Shown: positions 25,183-34,311, numbered from the stretch's first letter. The stretch is 64,000 nucleotides of DNA from Saprospiraceae bacterium (GCA_041392805.1 JAWKLJ010000001.1:4648501-4712500); one strand, 5' to 3'. A program made the numbers and translations. The notes: generated by a model not told the origin, from the letters alone.

Positions 25183-28100
25183 TTACTCCTTTAAATATGC
25201 CCTTACTTTCGCCACATTTGGATGGGTAATCCCGGCAGCTTCCAATTCATCCAAATCCTTCAAAAAGACCTCATCCCAATTATTTTGAGTATCATAGGTT
25301 TTGCCCTTCAACGATTCATAGATCTTTTTTGCGTCTTCCCATTTGCCTTGGAAGAGCAGTCCCAACGCCAGATTGGAATAAATCCATTGCTGGGAAGGAT
25401 CGATTTCCAGGCCTATGGTCGCGGCTTGCTCCGCTTCGGTAAATTGTCGATTGAACAACTGATACCAGGCTAGACTGCCATAAGCATTGGACAAACGGGT
25501 AATGATTATGTTATTGGTCGGATAAGTCTGGAATATGGCGCTTAAAGTATCGACAACTGACTGTTGTAATATAACTCTTGTAGCAAGATGGTTTTCAGTT
25601 TCAACTTTCTGTTCAACTGGGAGTATTTTACTGATCAGGTTTTGCACCTTCAAATCTTCTTGGGTGACATTTTGTGTTTCCAATACTTTGTTTTGTATAA
25701 AACGCAAGTTTCGCTTAAACTCAGCGTATTGGGGAAACTGAAGGGCTAAATCCGTCCAATGAAGCGCTGCTTTTTTAAAGAAGCTTCGAGCTGTATCGAC
25801 TTCTGTCTTTCTGTAGTACAAGTCGCCTAACTTCCAATAGGAAATGGCGAGCCCGTTTTTGAAAGAAACATTTTGTGGATAGGCCTCATAGAGCGCTTTT
25901 CCTAATCGAGAGCGTTCTTCAAAATAAATCAAAGCGGAGTCCAATTGTCCCAAAGTGGTGTAGGTCTCACCCAGTTTAGAATAGGAAATGGCGAGCCCGT
26001 TTTTGAAAGAAACATTTTGTGGATAGGCCTCATAGAGCGCTTTAGTCAACTGTAGATCTTTTTCGTAATAAATCAAAGCGGAGTCCAATTGTCCCAAAGC
26101 GGTGTAGGTCTCACCCAGTTTTTCATAGGAAATGGCGAGCCCGTTTTTGAAAGAAACATTTTGTGGATAGGCCTCATAGAGCGCTTTTCCTAATCGAGAG
26201 CGTTCTTCAAAATAAATCAAAGCGGAGTCCAATTGTCCCAAAGCGGTGTAGGTAGAACCCAGTTTAGAATAGGAAATGGCGAGCCCGTTTTTGAAAGAAA
26301 CATTTTGTGGATAGGCCTCATAGAGCGCTTTAGTCAACTGTAGATCTTTTTCGTAATAAATCAAAGCGGAGTCCAATTGTCCCAAAGCGGTGTAGGTCTC
26401 ACCCAGTTTTTCATAGGAAATGGCGAGCCCGTTTTTGAAAGAAACATTTTGTGGATAGGCCTCATAGAGCGCTTTTCCTAATCGAGAGCGTTCTTCAAAA
26501 TAAATCAAAGCGGAGTCCAATTGTCCCAAAGCGGTGTAGGTCTCACCCAGTTTAGAATAGGAAATGGCGAGCCCGTTTTTGAAAGAAACATTTTGTGGAT
26601 AGGCCTCATAGAGCGCTTTAGTCAACTGTATACATTTTTCGTAATAAATCAAAGCGGAGTCCAATTGTCCCAAAGCGGTGTAGGTATCACCCAGTTTAGA
26701 ATAGGAAATGGCGAGCCCGTTTTTGAAAGAAACATTTTGTGGATAGGCCTCATAGAGCGCTTTAAATAAGGTTGTTTCATCTTCAAAATAAATCAAAGCG
26801 GAGTCCAATTGTCCCAAAGCGGTGTAGGTATCACCCAGTTTTTCATAGGAAATGGCAAGCCCGTTTTTGAAAGAAACATTTTGTGGATAGGCCTCATAGA
26901 GCGCTTTAGTCAACTGTAGATCTTTTTCGTAATAAATCAAAGCGGAGTCCAATTGTCCCAAAGCGGTGTAGGTCTCACCCAGTTTAGAATAGGAAATGGC
27001 GAGCCCGTTTTTGAAAGAAACATTTTGTGGATAGGCCTCATAGAGCGCTTTAAATAAGGTTGTTTCATCTTCAAAATAAATCAAAGCGGAGTCCAATTGT
27101 CCCAAAGCGGTGTAGGTCTCACCCAGTTTTTCATAGGAAATGGCGAGCCCGTTTTTGAAAGAAACATTTTGTGGATAGGCCTCATAGAGCGCTTTAGTCA
27201 ACTGTATACATTTTTCGTAATAAATCAAAGCGGAGTCCAATTGTCCCAAAGCGGTGTAGGTATCACCCAGTTTAGAATAGGAAATGGCGAGCCCGTTTTT
27301 GAAAGAAACATTTTGTGGATAGGCCTCATAGAGCGCTTTTCCTAATCGAGAGCGTTCTTCAAAATAAATCAAAGCGGAGTCCAATTGTCCCAAAGCGGTG
27401 TAGGTATCACCCAGTTTTTCATAGGAAATGGCCAAATTATTTTTATAAAAACTGGAACTTGGTGCCTTACGACTTAACGTATCATATTGACTATAGGCTT
27501 CCTTATAGGCTTGCATGGCGTCTGGCAATCGTCCTGTGCTAGTATATAGTTCGCCCAGGTGACCAAAAGCATTGGCTCTATGCCAAGGCTCGGATGTAGG
27601 ATGAGTAATGATTTTGGGATAAACAGCCAAAGCCTTGTCATAGCGGTGTTGTTCTCGATAGAAATCAGCTGTTTCTTGTAGGATATCTAAATTAGTGCTG
27701 TCCAGTCGCAAGAGTTGGTCATAAATGACTTCGGCTTTGTCTAATTCGAAAGTTAGCAGATAGGTTTGGGTTTGAAGTTTTAGTTTTTCGATATCTTCTT
27801 TTATTCCTTTTTCATTTTCTGCGGATTGTTGCACTAAATCGTTTATTCCTTTACCTATGCGTGCTCTTTCTTGGAGCCGTTTATTGGTACGATCGATCAG
27901 GTTAGCACTCTCCAGCTTTGTTTTACAGGCTTCTATCTTTCCAGCTTTGAATAATTCCAAGGCCTCCTGGTATAAGCTATCCACATCATCGAAATTAACA
28001 CGGGCAAACTTTTCCGCCAAAGCATCCAAGGATTGTTTTTGAATATCAAATTGTTCCCGCAGTCCCTCCAGTTCGTGTTGGTATTTTTCTTGGGAGATTA

Positions 28101-28533
28101 GGGCCTGTTGCACTTTTGTTAGCAAGTCTTTCCGCTCTTTATTAAAACCGGCCAGCAGTGCCTTATCCGAAACATCATAATATGCTTTTTTCGCGGCATC
28201 TACTGTCCCTGCCTTCGCCAGGATAACATCCACGCCCAGTTGCTCGGTGTTGCTAATCTTGACAATTTCAAAGTCCTTTTCATTAACCAACTCATAGCCT
28301 GTTTTTCGGATCTCTTCCATATAGATGAGTTCACCTGCTTTTTTACCCTGGAAGACCAGTCTGAAGTTGCCCATCCCGTCAGATACCCCTGCTTTGGCAT
28401 CGGTAAAAATAAGGGTGGCACCAGGAATAGGCTTTTTGTTGGAGTTGAGTTCTCGAACCACTCCGGTCTGGATTTGAGCACAGAGTGGAAGGCTAAATAT
28501 TAGAAGCGCTAAAATGTGGAGTTGTCGTTTCAT
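25183..28533 (-). CDS. Exported TPR solenoid protein with eleven near-identical 48-residue repeats
   Basis: 1116 residues. Signal peptide 1-19 (ends PLCAQ). Residues ~22-110 are a carboxypeptidase-regulatory-like beta domain (RELNSNKKPIPGATLIF, GMGNFRLVFQGKKAGE). Residues ~120-260 are helical and coiled-coil-like. TPRs run from ~265 to the end. Eleven units at ~368-896 share the frame NVSFKNGLAISY.KLG, TYTALGQLDSALIY and KALYEAYPQ; they differ mainly in a seven-residue patch with four versions (EERSRLG, EKCIQLT, EDETTLF, EKDLQLT). Flanking TPRs are divergent. It overlaps the upstream gene by four bases (28530-28533), so the pair is translationally coupled. A periplasmic binding scaffold is inferred; ligand unknown. 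Confidence 0.9.
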   Translation of the reverse strand: MKRQLHILALLIFSLPLCAQIQTGVVRELNSNKKPIPGATLIFTDAKAGVSDGMGNFRLVFQGKKAGELIYMEEIRKTGYELVNEKDFEIVKISNTEQLGVDVILAKAGTVDAAKKAYYDVSDKALLAGFNKERKDLLTKVQQALISQEKYQHELEGLREQFDIQKQSLDALAEKFARVNFDDVDSLYQEALELFKAGKIEACKTKLESANLIDRTNKRLQERARIGKGINDLVQQSAENEKGIKEDIEKLKLQTQTYLLTFELDKAEVIYDQLLRLDSTNLDILQETADFYREQHRYDKALAVYPKIITHPTSEPWHRANAFGHLGELYTSTGRLPDAMQAYKEAYSQYDTLSRKAPSSSFYKNNLAISYEKLGDTYTALGQLDSALIYFEERSRLGKALYEAYPQNVSFKNGLAISYSKLGDTYTALGQLDSALIYYEKCIQLTKALYEAYPQNVSFKNGLAISYEKLGETYTALGQLDSALIYFEDETTLFKALYEAYPQNVSFKNGLAISYSKLGETYTALGQLDSALIYYEKDLQLTKALYEAYPQNVSFKNGLAISYEKLGDTYTALGQLDSALIYFEDETTLFKALYEAYPQNVSFKNGLAISYSKLGDTYTALGQLDSALIYYEKCIQLTKALYEAYPQNVSFKNGLAISYSKLGETYTALGQLDSALIYFEERSRLGKALYEAYPQNVSFKNGLAISYEKLGETYTALGQLDSALIYYEKDLQLTKALYEAYPQNVSFKNGLAISYSKLGSTYTALGQLDSALIYFEERSRLGKALYEAYPQNVSFKNGLAISYEKLGETYTALGQLDSALIYYEKDLQLTKALYEAYPQNVSFKNGLAISYSKLGETYTTLGQLDSALIYFEERSRLGKALYEAYPQNVSFKNGLAISYWKLGDLYYRKTEVDTARSFFKKAALHWTDLALQFPQYAEFKRNLRFIQNKVLETQNVTQEDLKVQNLISKILPVEQKVETENHLATRVILQQSVVDTLSAIFQTYPTNNIIITRLSNAYGSLAWYQLFNRQFTEAEQAATIGLEIDPSQQWIYSNLALGLLFQGKWEDAKKIYESLKGKTYDTQNNWDEVFLKDLDELEAAGITHPNVAKVRAYLKE
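25845..27428. repeat. 144-bp tandem repeat array, 11 units, inside the TPR gene
   Basis: Eleven consecutive 144-bp units almost identical at the nucleotide level, apart from a short variable patch and the codon for the residue before KLG. In protein order the patches run A-B-C-D-C-B-A-D-A-D-A (A=EERSRLG, B=EKCIQLT, C=EDETTLF, D=EKDLQLT). Such near-identity points to recent expansion or gene conversion. Assembly of this array from short reads would be unreliable. Confidence 0.93.
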
Positions 28534-29540
28534 TGGGTATTGGTTTTTTGTAAGCTTATGAGGGTTTCTTCGTTTTTAATGACGGGTTCTTGGTGATCAA
28601 AAGATTCGTAACCTGCTTTGGTAGCCCTTAATCGTTGTTGCTTGCGTTGTTTTTCGAATGGGATGGATAGACTAAACCTTCCATTCTCATCTGTTTGTGT
28701 AGAAATATCCAAGATAGAGACCGTAACGCCTTCTAAGGGGGCAGGCGTTTTTTCCCTTTCCTCTACTACCACACCGAAAACCCGGCCATAAGTATCGTCC
28801 CGACGAATAGAGAGATTTAGTGTCTCGGTATTTAAAAGAACGGTCGTATCTATTTTCAAAAATCCCAGTGCATCAAATTGCACCCTTACTGGTTCCCTGC
28901 GATAATTGGCAGGAATGCCTCTGAAAATCGCCTCTTTTTCAATGGCCAGCGTTTCCGCCTTACCACCATATTGTAAAGTAACTTGTCCGCCTTCAAATGG
29001 TAAATTTGGATTGGGCGTAAGGTTATCGATCCCCACCACCACCGTAAGCGACTGCTGTGATTGTCGGTACTGAAAATACAATACGGCTGCTGCAATCGCC
29101 AGCAAGGGAACAAAGACCAACAAAAACAGCCTAATATTCCGGCTCGTTTTACTCTCTGTCAGCTGCTCAATATGGTCACCAATGCGAACATCCCCTCCCG
29201 CCGAAATATTACCCCCTACAATATTCTTACCCGAAATACGAACCGCATAGCGCTCCAGCTCTGATTTGATGGCTGGTATGGCACGCTGCTCCCCGATCTC
29301 CTCAAGCAATTCCAACAATCCGGCACGAATCTGATTCTTAGTCAAGTTGGCTTGTTCGTAATTAATCAAGCCTAATCGAATTTGTTTTTTTACCTCCGTC
29401 AAACGAGCAGATTGTAAAATGGCCTCATCTAGCTTAGGGCTATCCTGCAACAATTGATGCAAAAGAGCAATAGCTGACCCAAGCTCGTCTTTAGCAATCA
29501 GGTCTTCAACTTGCGTCAGGAAAGGTTGTATAGTTCCCAT
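28530..29540 (-). CDS. Membrane protein with effector-associated-domain-11-like N-terminus and extracytoplasmic beta domains
   Basis: 336 residues. Residues ~5-85 are helical and match the pattern I know for effector-associated domain 11 (EAD11): VEDLIAKDELGSAIALL, LTEVKKQIRLGLINYEQAN, LTKNQIRAGLLELL. EADs are adaptor domains of bacterial conflict and signalling systems. Residues 103-122 (ISGKNIVGGNISAGGDVRIG) form a short G/N-rich linker often seen after EADs. One membrane helix at ~137-157 (LFLLVFVPLLAIAAAVLYF) with positive residues on its N-side puts the EAD in the cytoplasm. Residues 163-255 and 258-335 are two beta domains, the second carboxypeptidase-regulatory-like (LEGVTVSILDISTQTDENG). 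Four-base overlap with the TPR gene. The EAD11 call is from memory of the family. Confidence 0.75.
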   Translation of the reverse strand: MGTIQPFLTQVEDLIAKDELGSAIALLHQLLQDSPKLDEAILQSARLTEVKKQIRLGLINYEQANLTKNQIRAGLLELLEEIGEQRAIPAIKSELERYAVRISGKNIVGGNISAGGDVRIGDHIEQLTESKTSRNIRLFLLVFVPLLAIAAAVLYFQYRQSQQSLTVVVGIDNLTPNPNLPFEGGQVTLQYGGKAETLAIEKEAIFRGIPANYRREPVRVQFDALGFLKIDTTVLLNTETLNLSIRRDDTYGRVFGVVVEEREKTPAPLEGVTVSILDISTQTDENGRFSLSIPFEKQRKQQRLRATKAGYESFDHQEPVIKNEETLISLQKTNTQ

Positions 29541-29745
29541 AGTGAATTTGTAAAATTATGGAAGTAGCAGATAGGAGGTATTATTCTAATATTACAAAGA
29601 TAGTAATATTAATAAAAATTAGCGCCAAAAGGAGTGTCGTTGCGTAGTAAAATGTATTTCCAGGGGCTAGCGTACATTAGATTGTGTTAAAATAAACAAA
29701 ACTTATGTGTATAAGGTCTAATGCTGGAATCACCATTTATCCCCA

Positions 29746-29787
29746 ATAAAAAAAATCCCAAAGCAAAACTGCCTTGGGATTTTTTTA
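29746..29787 (-). terminator. Terminator of mscL
   Basis: ATCCCAAAG at 29755 pairs with CCTTGGGAT ending 29780. T-runs flank it on both strands (AATAAAAAAA to the left, TTTTTTT to the right), so it can work in either direction. It lies just after the mscL stop on the reverse strand. Confidence 0.85.
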
Positions 29788-29810
29788 GCAAGCTAAAAAT
29801 GCGCCAAAAA

Positions 29811-30236
29811 TTATTGCTTCTTCAACAAATCCCTGATCTCAGCCAATAAATCTTCAGCCGTTGGGCCCGGAGGAGGCGCAGGTGCTGGAGGTGCTTCAGC
29901 TGCTTTAGTACGTTCTTGTATTTTATTATAAGTGCGGACAAGCATAAAGATGACAAAGGCTATAATGATAAAGTCAATTGTCTTTTGCACGAAAGCCCCA
30001 TAACGGATTTGTACCGCTTCTTTAACGACCTCACCTGCCTCATTTGTCTGAGCTTCCTGTAGGGTCATGGCCAAGTCAGAAAAATCAACGCCGCCAAGTG
30101 CCATGCCAATGGGGGGCATAATCACATCATTGGTAAAAGAGGAAACAACGGCGCCAAAAGCACCCGCGATAATCACAGCAACGGCTAAGTCTAGCACATT
30201 GCCTTTCATGATAAAAGCCTTAAATTCTTTTAACAT
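29811..30236 (-). CDS. mscL: Large-conductance mechanosensitive channel MscL
   Basis: 141 residues. Homopentameric inner-membrane channel that opens under high tension during osmotic downshock. N-terminal amphipathic helix FKAFIMKGNVLDLAVAVI leads into TM1 (AVAVIIAGAFGAVVSSFTND), the periplasmic loop begins VIMPPIGMALGG, and TM2 is TIDFIIIAFVIFMLVRTYNK. The cytoplasmic tail contains a proline/alanine stretch (APPAPAPPPGP) and the final helix TAEDLLAEIRDLLKKQ. All conserved regions are intact. Monocistronic, with its own terminator. Confidence 0.97.
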   Translation of the reverse strand: MLKEFKAFIMKGNVLDLAVAVIIAGAFGAVVSSFTNDVIMPPIGMALGGVDFSDLAMTLQEAQTNEAGEVVKEAVQIRYGAFVQKTIDFIIIAFVIFMLVRTYNKIQERTKAAEAPPAPAPPPGPTAEDLLAEIRDLLKKQ

Positions 30237-30437
30237 ATTAATGTTTTTAGTTGGTAAGAAATAGCGTTTGTCCTAGCATACATCATGACAAAAAATCAAT
30301 CCTGTATGGACATAAATATACAATGCTAGTCTTGATTAACCAATAGAGAGGGGTTCAGCTGTAGCAAAAAAGGGATAAAGTGGTTACTTTTGGTGAGAAT
30401 ACGGGAAAAGCAGTCCGGTCATGGTGTGAAAAAGTCA

Positions 30438-30593
30438 GGCCCCCGTCTAAGCTCGGACAAAATAGGAAGTACGCAATCGGAAGTCGGAAACGCTACACCT
30501 TGGAACGTTTCCGACTTCCCATTTCCGCCTTTTAAACTACCGGAGGTAGTCCTATTTCATCACGCTGCCTCGTCCAGTCTTAGAAGGGGCGCC
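30438..30593. repeat. Dispersed palindromic element, copy A (156 bp)
   Basis: Left end GGCCCCCGTCTAAGCTCGGAC and right end CGTCCAGTCTTAGAAGGGGCGCC are imperfect inverted repeats of each other. Inside are CGGAAGTCGGAAACG and its partner CGTTTCCGACTTCCC, then ACTACCGGAGGTAGT, then TCCTATTTCATCACGCTGCC. Copies B (38022) and C (44545) share ends and order. No open frame; non-autonomous, MITE- or REP-like. This copy fills most of the 455-bp interval between mscL and the aconitase gene. Confidence 0.8.
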
Positions 30594-30628
30594 CAAGCGT
30601 ATAATGGAGGAGCGGAATTAGATTTTTT

Positions 30629-30668
30629 CTCCAATACCTCCCCTCCTCCAATACCTCTACGTCCCCCC
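30629..30668. repeat. Pyrimidine-rich CTCCAATACCTC repeat
   Basis: CTCCAATACCTCCCCTC followed by CTCCAATACCTCTACGTCC and CCCCAAAT. Same words as at 34312-34362 and 4741-4868. It directly follows copy A of the palindromic element and ends about 25 bases from the aconitase stop. Confidence 0.65.
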
Positions 30669-30691
30669 AAATCCCCGCAATAACGCAGGAA

Positions 30692-32968
30692 TTAAGCCAA
30701 ATCCAGGCGAATTTTATTAAGCGCAGACCCTGCCTTTACCCAATCAATCTGGGCCTGGTTGTAGGTATGTGCTACTTCGAAACGCTCGGATGTACCATCA
30801 GAATGTTTTAATACCACGCTTAGGTTTTTACCTGGCGCCATGGTGTCGAATCCAAGGATATCAATCTTGTCATCCTGACGTACTTTTTCGTAATCCGCCG
30901 GATTTACGAAAGTAAGGGCGAACATCCCTTGTTTCTTCAGGTTGGTTTCGTGAATTCTGGCAAAGGACTTAACGATAACCGCTCTTACGCCTAAAAAGCG
31001 TGGCTCCATCGCTGCATGCTCTCTGGAAGATCCTTCGCCATAGTTCTCCTCTCCGAATACGACGGTACTGATGCCCGCAGCTTTGTACTTGCGACCAGAA
31101 GCTGGTACGGGTAAGTATTCCGCTGTGTCATCACTATCTACATAATTAGCTACTTTATTCATTTCGTCATTAAAGTAGTTGACGGCGCCAATAAAGCAGT
31201 TGTTGGAAATATTATCCAAGTGACCTCGGAAAGTCAGCCATGGACCTGCCATGGAAATATGGTCAGTCGTACACTTACCTTTTGCCTTGATCAGCAAACG
31301 CATGTCGGTTAGCTGCGCCACAGTAATTGGCTCAAAGGGTGTCAATAACTGTAATCGATCGGAGTTAGGATCAACAATAACTTCAATACTACTACCATCA
31401 AGAGCTGGTGCAATAAAACCAGCATCTTCTACATCAAATCCCCTTGGTGGCAATTCAACGCCGCTTGGTGGATCCAATTTGACGGCGACCCCCTCTTCAT
31501 TGATTAAGGTATCCGTCAATGGATTGAAGGTCATTTCACCTGAAATGGCCATGGCGGTTACAATTTCCGGAGAGGCAACAAAAGACCTGGTTTGCGGATT
31601 ACCATCATTGCGTTTCGAGAAGTTACGGTTGAAGGATGTAATGATAGAGTTGGCGCGATTGGGGTCATCGGTATGACGTGCCCATTGGCCGATACAGGGG
31701 CCACAAGCATTGGCTAAAACAACACCACCCATGTCTTCAAAAGCCTTCAATTGGCCATCGCGCTCTACGGTGAACCTAATGAGCTCAGAACCTGGCGTTA
31801 CCGTAAATTCCGATTTTACCTTAAGCTTTTTCGCAACGGCTTGTTTCGCCAATGATGCAGCGCGGTCAAGGTCTTCATAGGACGAGTTGGTACAAGAGCC
31901 AATCAAACCTACCTCCAATTTAGGTGGATAGTTGTTTTCTTTTACAGCGGCTGCAAATTTTGAAATGGGCCATGCCAAATCTGGGGTATAAGGACCATTA
32001 ATATATGGCTCTAGCGTTGTTAAATCAATTTCTATAACCCGATCAAAGTATTTTTCAGGATTGGCATAACATTCAGGGTCACCTGTCAGGTGTTCGGCAA
32101 CTTGATCCGCTAAGGCTGCTACTTCTTCCCGGTCGGTGGCGATAAGGTATCTCCTCATCGCTTCATCATAGCCAAAAGTCGAGGTGGTTGCCCCAATCTC
32201 AGCACCCATATTGCCGATTGTACCTTTTCCAGTACAAGAAAGACTCTCCGCACCATCACCAAAGTATTCCACAATGGCACCGGTTCCTCCTTTAACGGTT
32301 AAAATGCCAGCCACTTTCAGGATAACGTCCTTCGCAGAAGCCCAGCCATTTAATTTTCCAGTTAATTTAATGCCGATGACCTTGGGCATTTTCAACTCCC
32401 ATGCCATACCGGCCATCACATCTACGGCATCGGCACCACCAACACCAATGGCGATCATACCGAGTCCGGCGCCATTAGGCGTATGCGAATCAGTACCGAT
32501 CATCATGCCACCAGGGAAAGCGTAGTTTTCCAACACAATCTGGTGAATAATTCCCGCACCTGGCTTCCAGAACCCAATGTCATATTTATTAGAAACAGTA
32601 GTCAGGAAATCATAGACCTCTTTATTGACATCATTAGCTATTCTAAGGTCCTCTTCCGCTCCTACCTCCGCTTGAATCAAGTGGTCGCAGTGTACGGTGG
32701 AAGGAACAGCTACTTTAGTACGACCAGCCATCATAAATTGCAACAAAGCCATTTGGGCAGTGGCATCTTGCATGGCCACTCGGTCCGGTTGAAAGAATAC
32801 ATAGGCTCCTCCGCGCGGATAATCCTCGAGTGGGGAATCCGGATGAAGGTGAGCATAAAGAATTTTTTCTGTTAAAGTTAAAGGGCGTCCCAATACTTTT
32901 CTAGCTTCGGAGATTTTACCTGGTAAGGCCTCGTAGTGAGCCTTGATCATACCAATATCGAAAGGCAT
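30692..32968 (-). CDS. acn: Aconitate hydratase, mitochondrial-type
   Basis: 758 residues, the length of mitochondrial-type aconitase rather than the ~890 of AcnA/IRP1. Interconverts citrate and isocitrate in the TCA cycle, cytoplasmic. The [4Fe-4S] ligands lie in GLIGSCTNSSYEDL (Cys near 360) and ANACGPCIGQWAR (two Cys near 422 and 425). Substrate and fold motifs include VPSTVHCDHLIQAE, MIGTDSHTPNGAGLGM and, in the swivel domain, GEENYGEGSSREHAAMEPR. Complete with no unusual substitutions. Monocistronic; divergent from proB, 196 bases apart. Confidence 0.97.
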   Translation of the reverse strand: MPFDIGMIKAHYEALPGKISEARKVLGRPLTLTEKILYAHLHPDSPLEDYPRGGAYVFFQPDRVAMQDATAQMALLQFMMAGRTKVAVPSTVHCDHLIQAEVGAEEDLRIANDVNKEVYDFLTTVSNKYDIGFWKPGAGIIHQIVLENYAFPGGMMIGTDSHTPNGAGLGMIAIGVGGADAVDVMAGMAWELKMPKVIGIKLTGKLNGWASAKDVILKVAGILTVKGGTGAIVEYFGDGAESLSCTGKGTIGNMGAEIGATTSTFGYDEAMRRYLIATDREEVAALADQVAEHLTGDPECYANPEKYFDRVIEIDLTTLEPYINGPYTPDLAWPISKFAAAVKENNYPPKLEVGLIGSCTNSSYEDLDRAASLAKQAVAKKLKVKSEFTVTPGSELIRFTVERDGQLKAFEDMGGVVLANACGPCIGQWARHTDDPNRANSIITSFNRNFSKRNDGNPQTRSFVASPEIVTAMAISGEMTFNPLTDTLINEEGVAVKLDPPSGVELPPRGFDVEDAGFIAPALDGSSIEVIVDPNSDRLQLLTPFEPITVAQLTDMRLLIKAKGKCTTDHISMAGPWLTFRGHLDNISNNCFIGAVNYFNDEMNKVANYVDSDDTAEYLPVPASGRKYKAAGISTVVFGEENYGEGSSREHAAMEPRFLGVRAVIVKSFARIHETNLKKQGMFALTFVNPADYEKVRQDDKIDILGFDTMAPGKNLSVVLKHSDGTSERFEVAHTYNQAQIDWVKAGSALNKIRLDLA

Positions 32969-33088
32969 AAATAGCTTGTTTTATTGATTAATGATGGATT
33001 ATCTTCTAAAAGGTCAACAAATGTAAAAACTTAAAGTTCTATTGCCAACATTGAAGATAAATCCGTCCGGCTTATTTTGCATAAAACT

Positions 33089-33096
33089 TATCTTTG
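33089..33096 (+). promoter_or_regulatory. Candidate -7 element for proB
   Basis: TATCTTTG matches the TAnnTTTG consensus and is followed by GCGCGGC, with the proB start 68 bases downstream. I find no TTG at the normal 19-21 bp upstream, so this is weaker than the one at 22502. Confidence 0.4.
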
Positions 33097-33164
33097 CGCG
33101 GCTTTTTAAGAGAAAATATCCCTTTCTGCAACTTTTGTAAAGGTTCAGGGATCAAAAAAATGGC

Positions 33165-34241
33165 ATGTTATACAAACGATTAGTGGTAAAAGTAGGTACC
33201 AATGTCTTGGCTCGACCAGATGGGCTATTGGACATTACCAGTATCAGCCAGTTGGTGGATCAGTTGGCGGCACTGAAGGCAAAAGGCATTGATATTATTT
33301 TGGTTTCTTCTGGAGCGGTGGGGGCAGGCCGTAGTATGATGGACGTTCCATCGAGCCTGAATAAAGTGGTCCGCCGACAGGTTTTGTCCGCCATAGGGCA
33401 GGTGCGTTTGATGGAAATCTATCGGCAATTGTTTTCCAATCATCAGCTATTTTGTGCGCAAGTGCTGGCAACAAAGGAAGATTTTCGCGACCGCCAGCAT
33501 TATATCAATATGCAAAACTGCTTTTTGGCGCTTTTACGCGACCGGGTTATTCCGGTGGTCAATGAAAATGACGTGGTGGCCATTACCGAATTAATGTTTA
33601 CCGATAATGATGAGCTGGCAGGCTTGGTTGCAGCGATGATTAATGCGGATGGGCTGGTGATTCTGAGTAGTGTGGCAGGTGTTTATGATGGGCCAATTGA
33701 CGATCCGCAAAGCAAAGTTATCCCAGAGATTGATCCCCATGATAAAAAATGGCAGTCAGTGATTCAGCCCTCCCGCTCTACTTTTGGCCGTGGTGGCATG
33801 CACACCAAGTTTCGCATTGCCCAAAAAGCGGCCAAGGTGGGCATTCCGACTTTCATCGGCGATGGCCGACAAACGGGTATTCTCCTCTCTCTCATAGAGG
33901 GCCAATTCCCTGGCACCCGCTTTATCCCCCAAACCGGCTTATCTAATGTCAAAAAATGGATTTCTTATAATGAATTGCCTCAAAAAGGCTCCGTCTACAT
34001 CAATAAAGGCGCAGAATTGGTGCTGCGATCAACCGACATGATCTCTAGCTTATTACCCGTTGGCGCCATCCGTATCGAAGGCGATTTTGAGAAAGGCGAT
34101 TTGCTGAAAATTTACAATGAAGAAGGCGAAGCTATCGGCCTTGGCATCGCCCAATATAGCGCCGTTACTGCCCAACAATATGTAGGAAAGAAAGGAAAAA
34201 AAGCCCTGGTACATTATGATTATCTGGTGATCGGGGAGTAG
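33165..34241 (+). CDS. proB: Glutamate 5-kinase
   Basis: 358 residues. First step of proline synthesis: glutamate + ATP to glutamyl 5-phosphate. N-terminal amino-acid-kinase fold: RLVVKVGTNVLARPDG near residue 5, DIILVSSGAVGAGR, VIPVVNENDVVA, FTDNDELAGLVAAMINAD, and the signature FGRGGMHTKFRIAQKAAKVG near 205-224. The C-terminal ~85 residues are a PUA-like domain (KGSVYINKGAELVLR, LLPVGAIRIEGDFEKGDLL). The usual partner proA is not adjacent here. The ATG follows a leader without a clear Shine-Dalgarno sequence, as elsewhere in the window. Confidence 0.97.
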   Translation: MLYKRLVVKVGTNVLARPDGLLDITSISQLVDQLAALKAKGIDIILVSSGAVGAGRSMMDVPSSLNKVVRRQVLSAIGQVRLMEIYRQLFSNHQLFCAQVLATKEDFRDRQHYINMQNCFLALLRDRVIPVVNENDVVAITELMFTDNDELAGLVAAMINADGLVILSSVAGVYDGPIDDPQSKVIPEIDPHDKKWQSVIQPSRSTFGRGGMHTKFRIAQKAAKVGIPTFIGDGRQTGILLSLIEGQFPGTRFIPQTGLSNVKKWISYNELPQKGSVYINKGAELVLRSTDMISSLLPVGAIRIEGDFEKGDLLKIYNEEGEAIGLGIAQYSAVTAQQYVGKKGKKALVHYDYLVIGE

Positions 34242-34311
34242 AACTAAGACGATATTTGGACGGAGAGCTATTGGAGATTCAAAGATAGGGGAGAGGGGAT
34301 TTACGCCCTTT

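Noticed and set aside
26521..27345. Two nearly identical 82-codon forward-strand frames opposite the TPR gene
   Set aside because: They are antisense readings of the 144-bp repeat; their similarity follows from the repeat and they have no independent gene signals.
25845..27428. CRISPR-like array
   Set aside because: Units are 144 bp, contiguous without unique spacers, in frame and encode TPRs.
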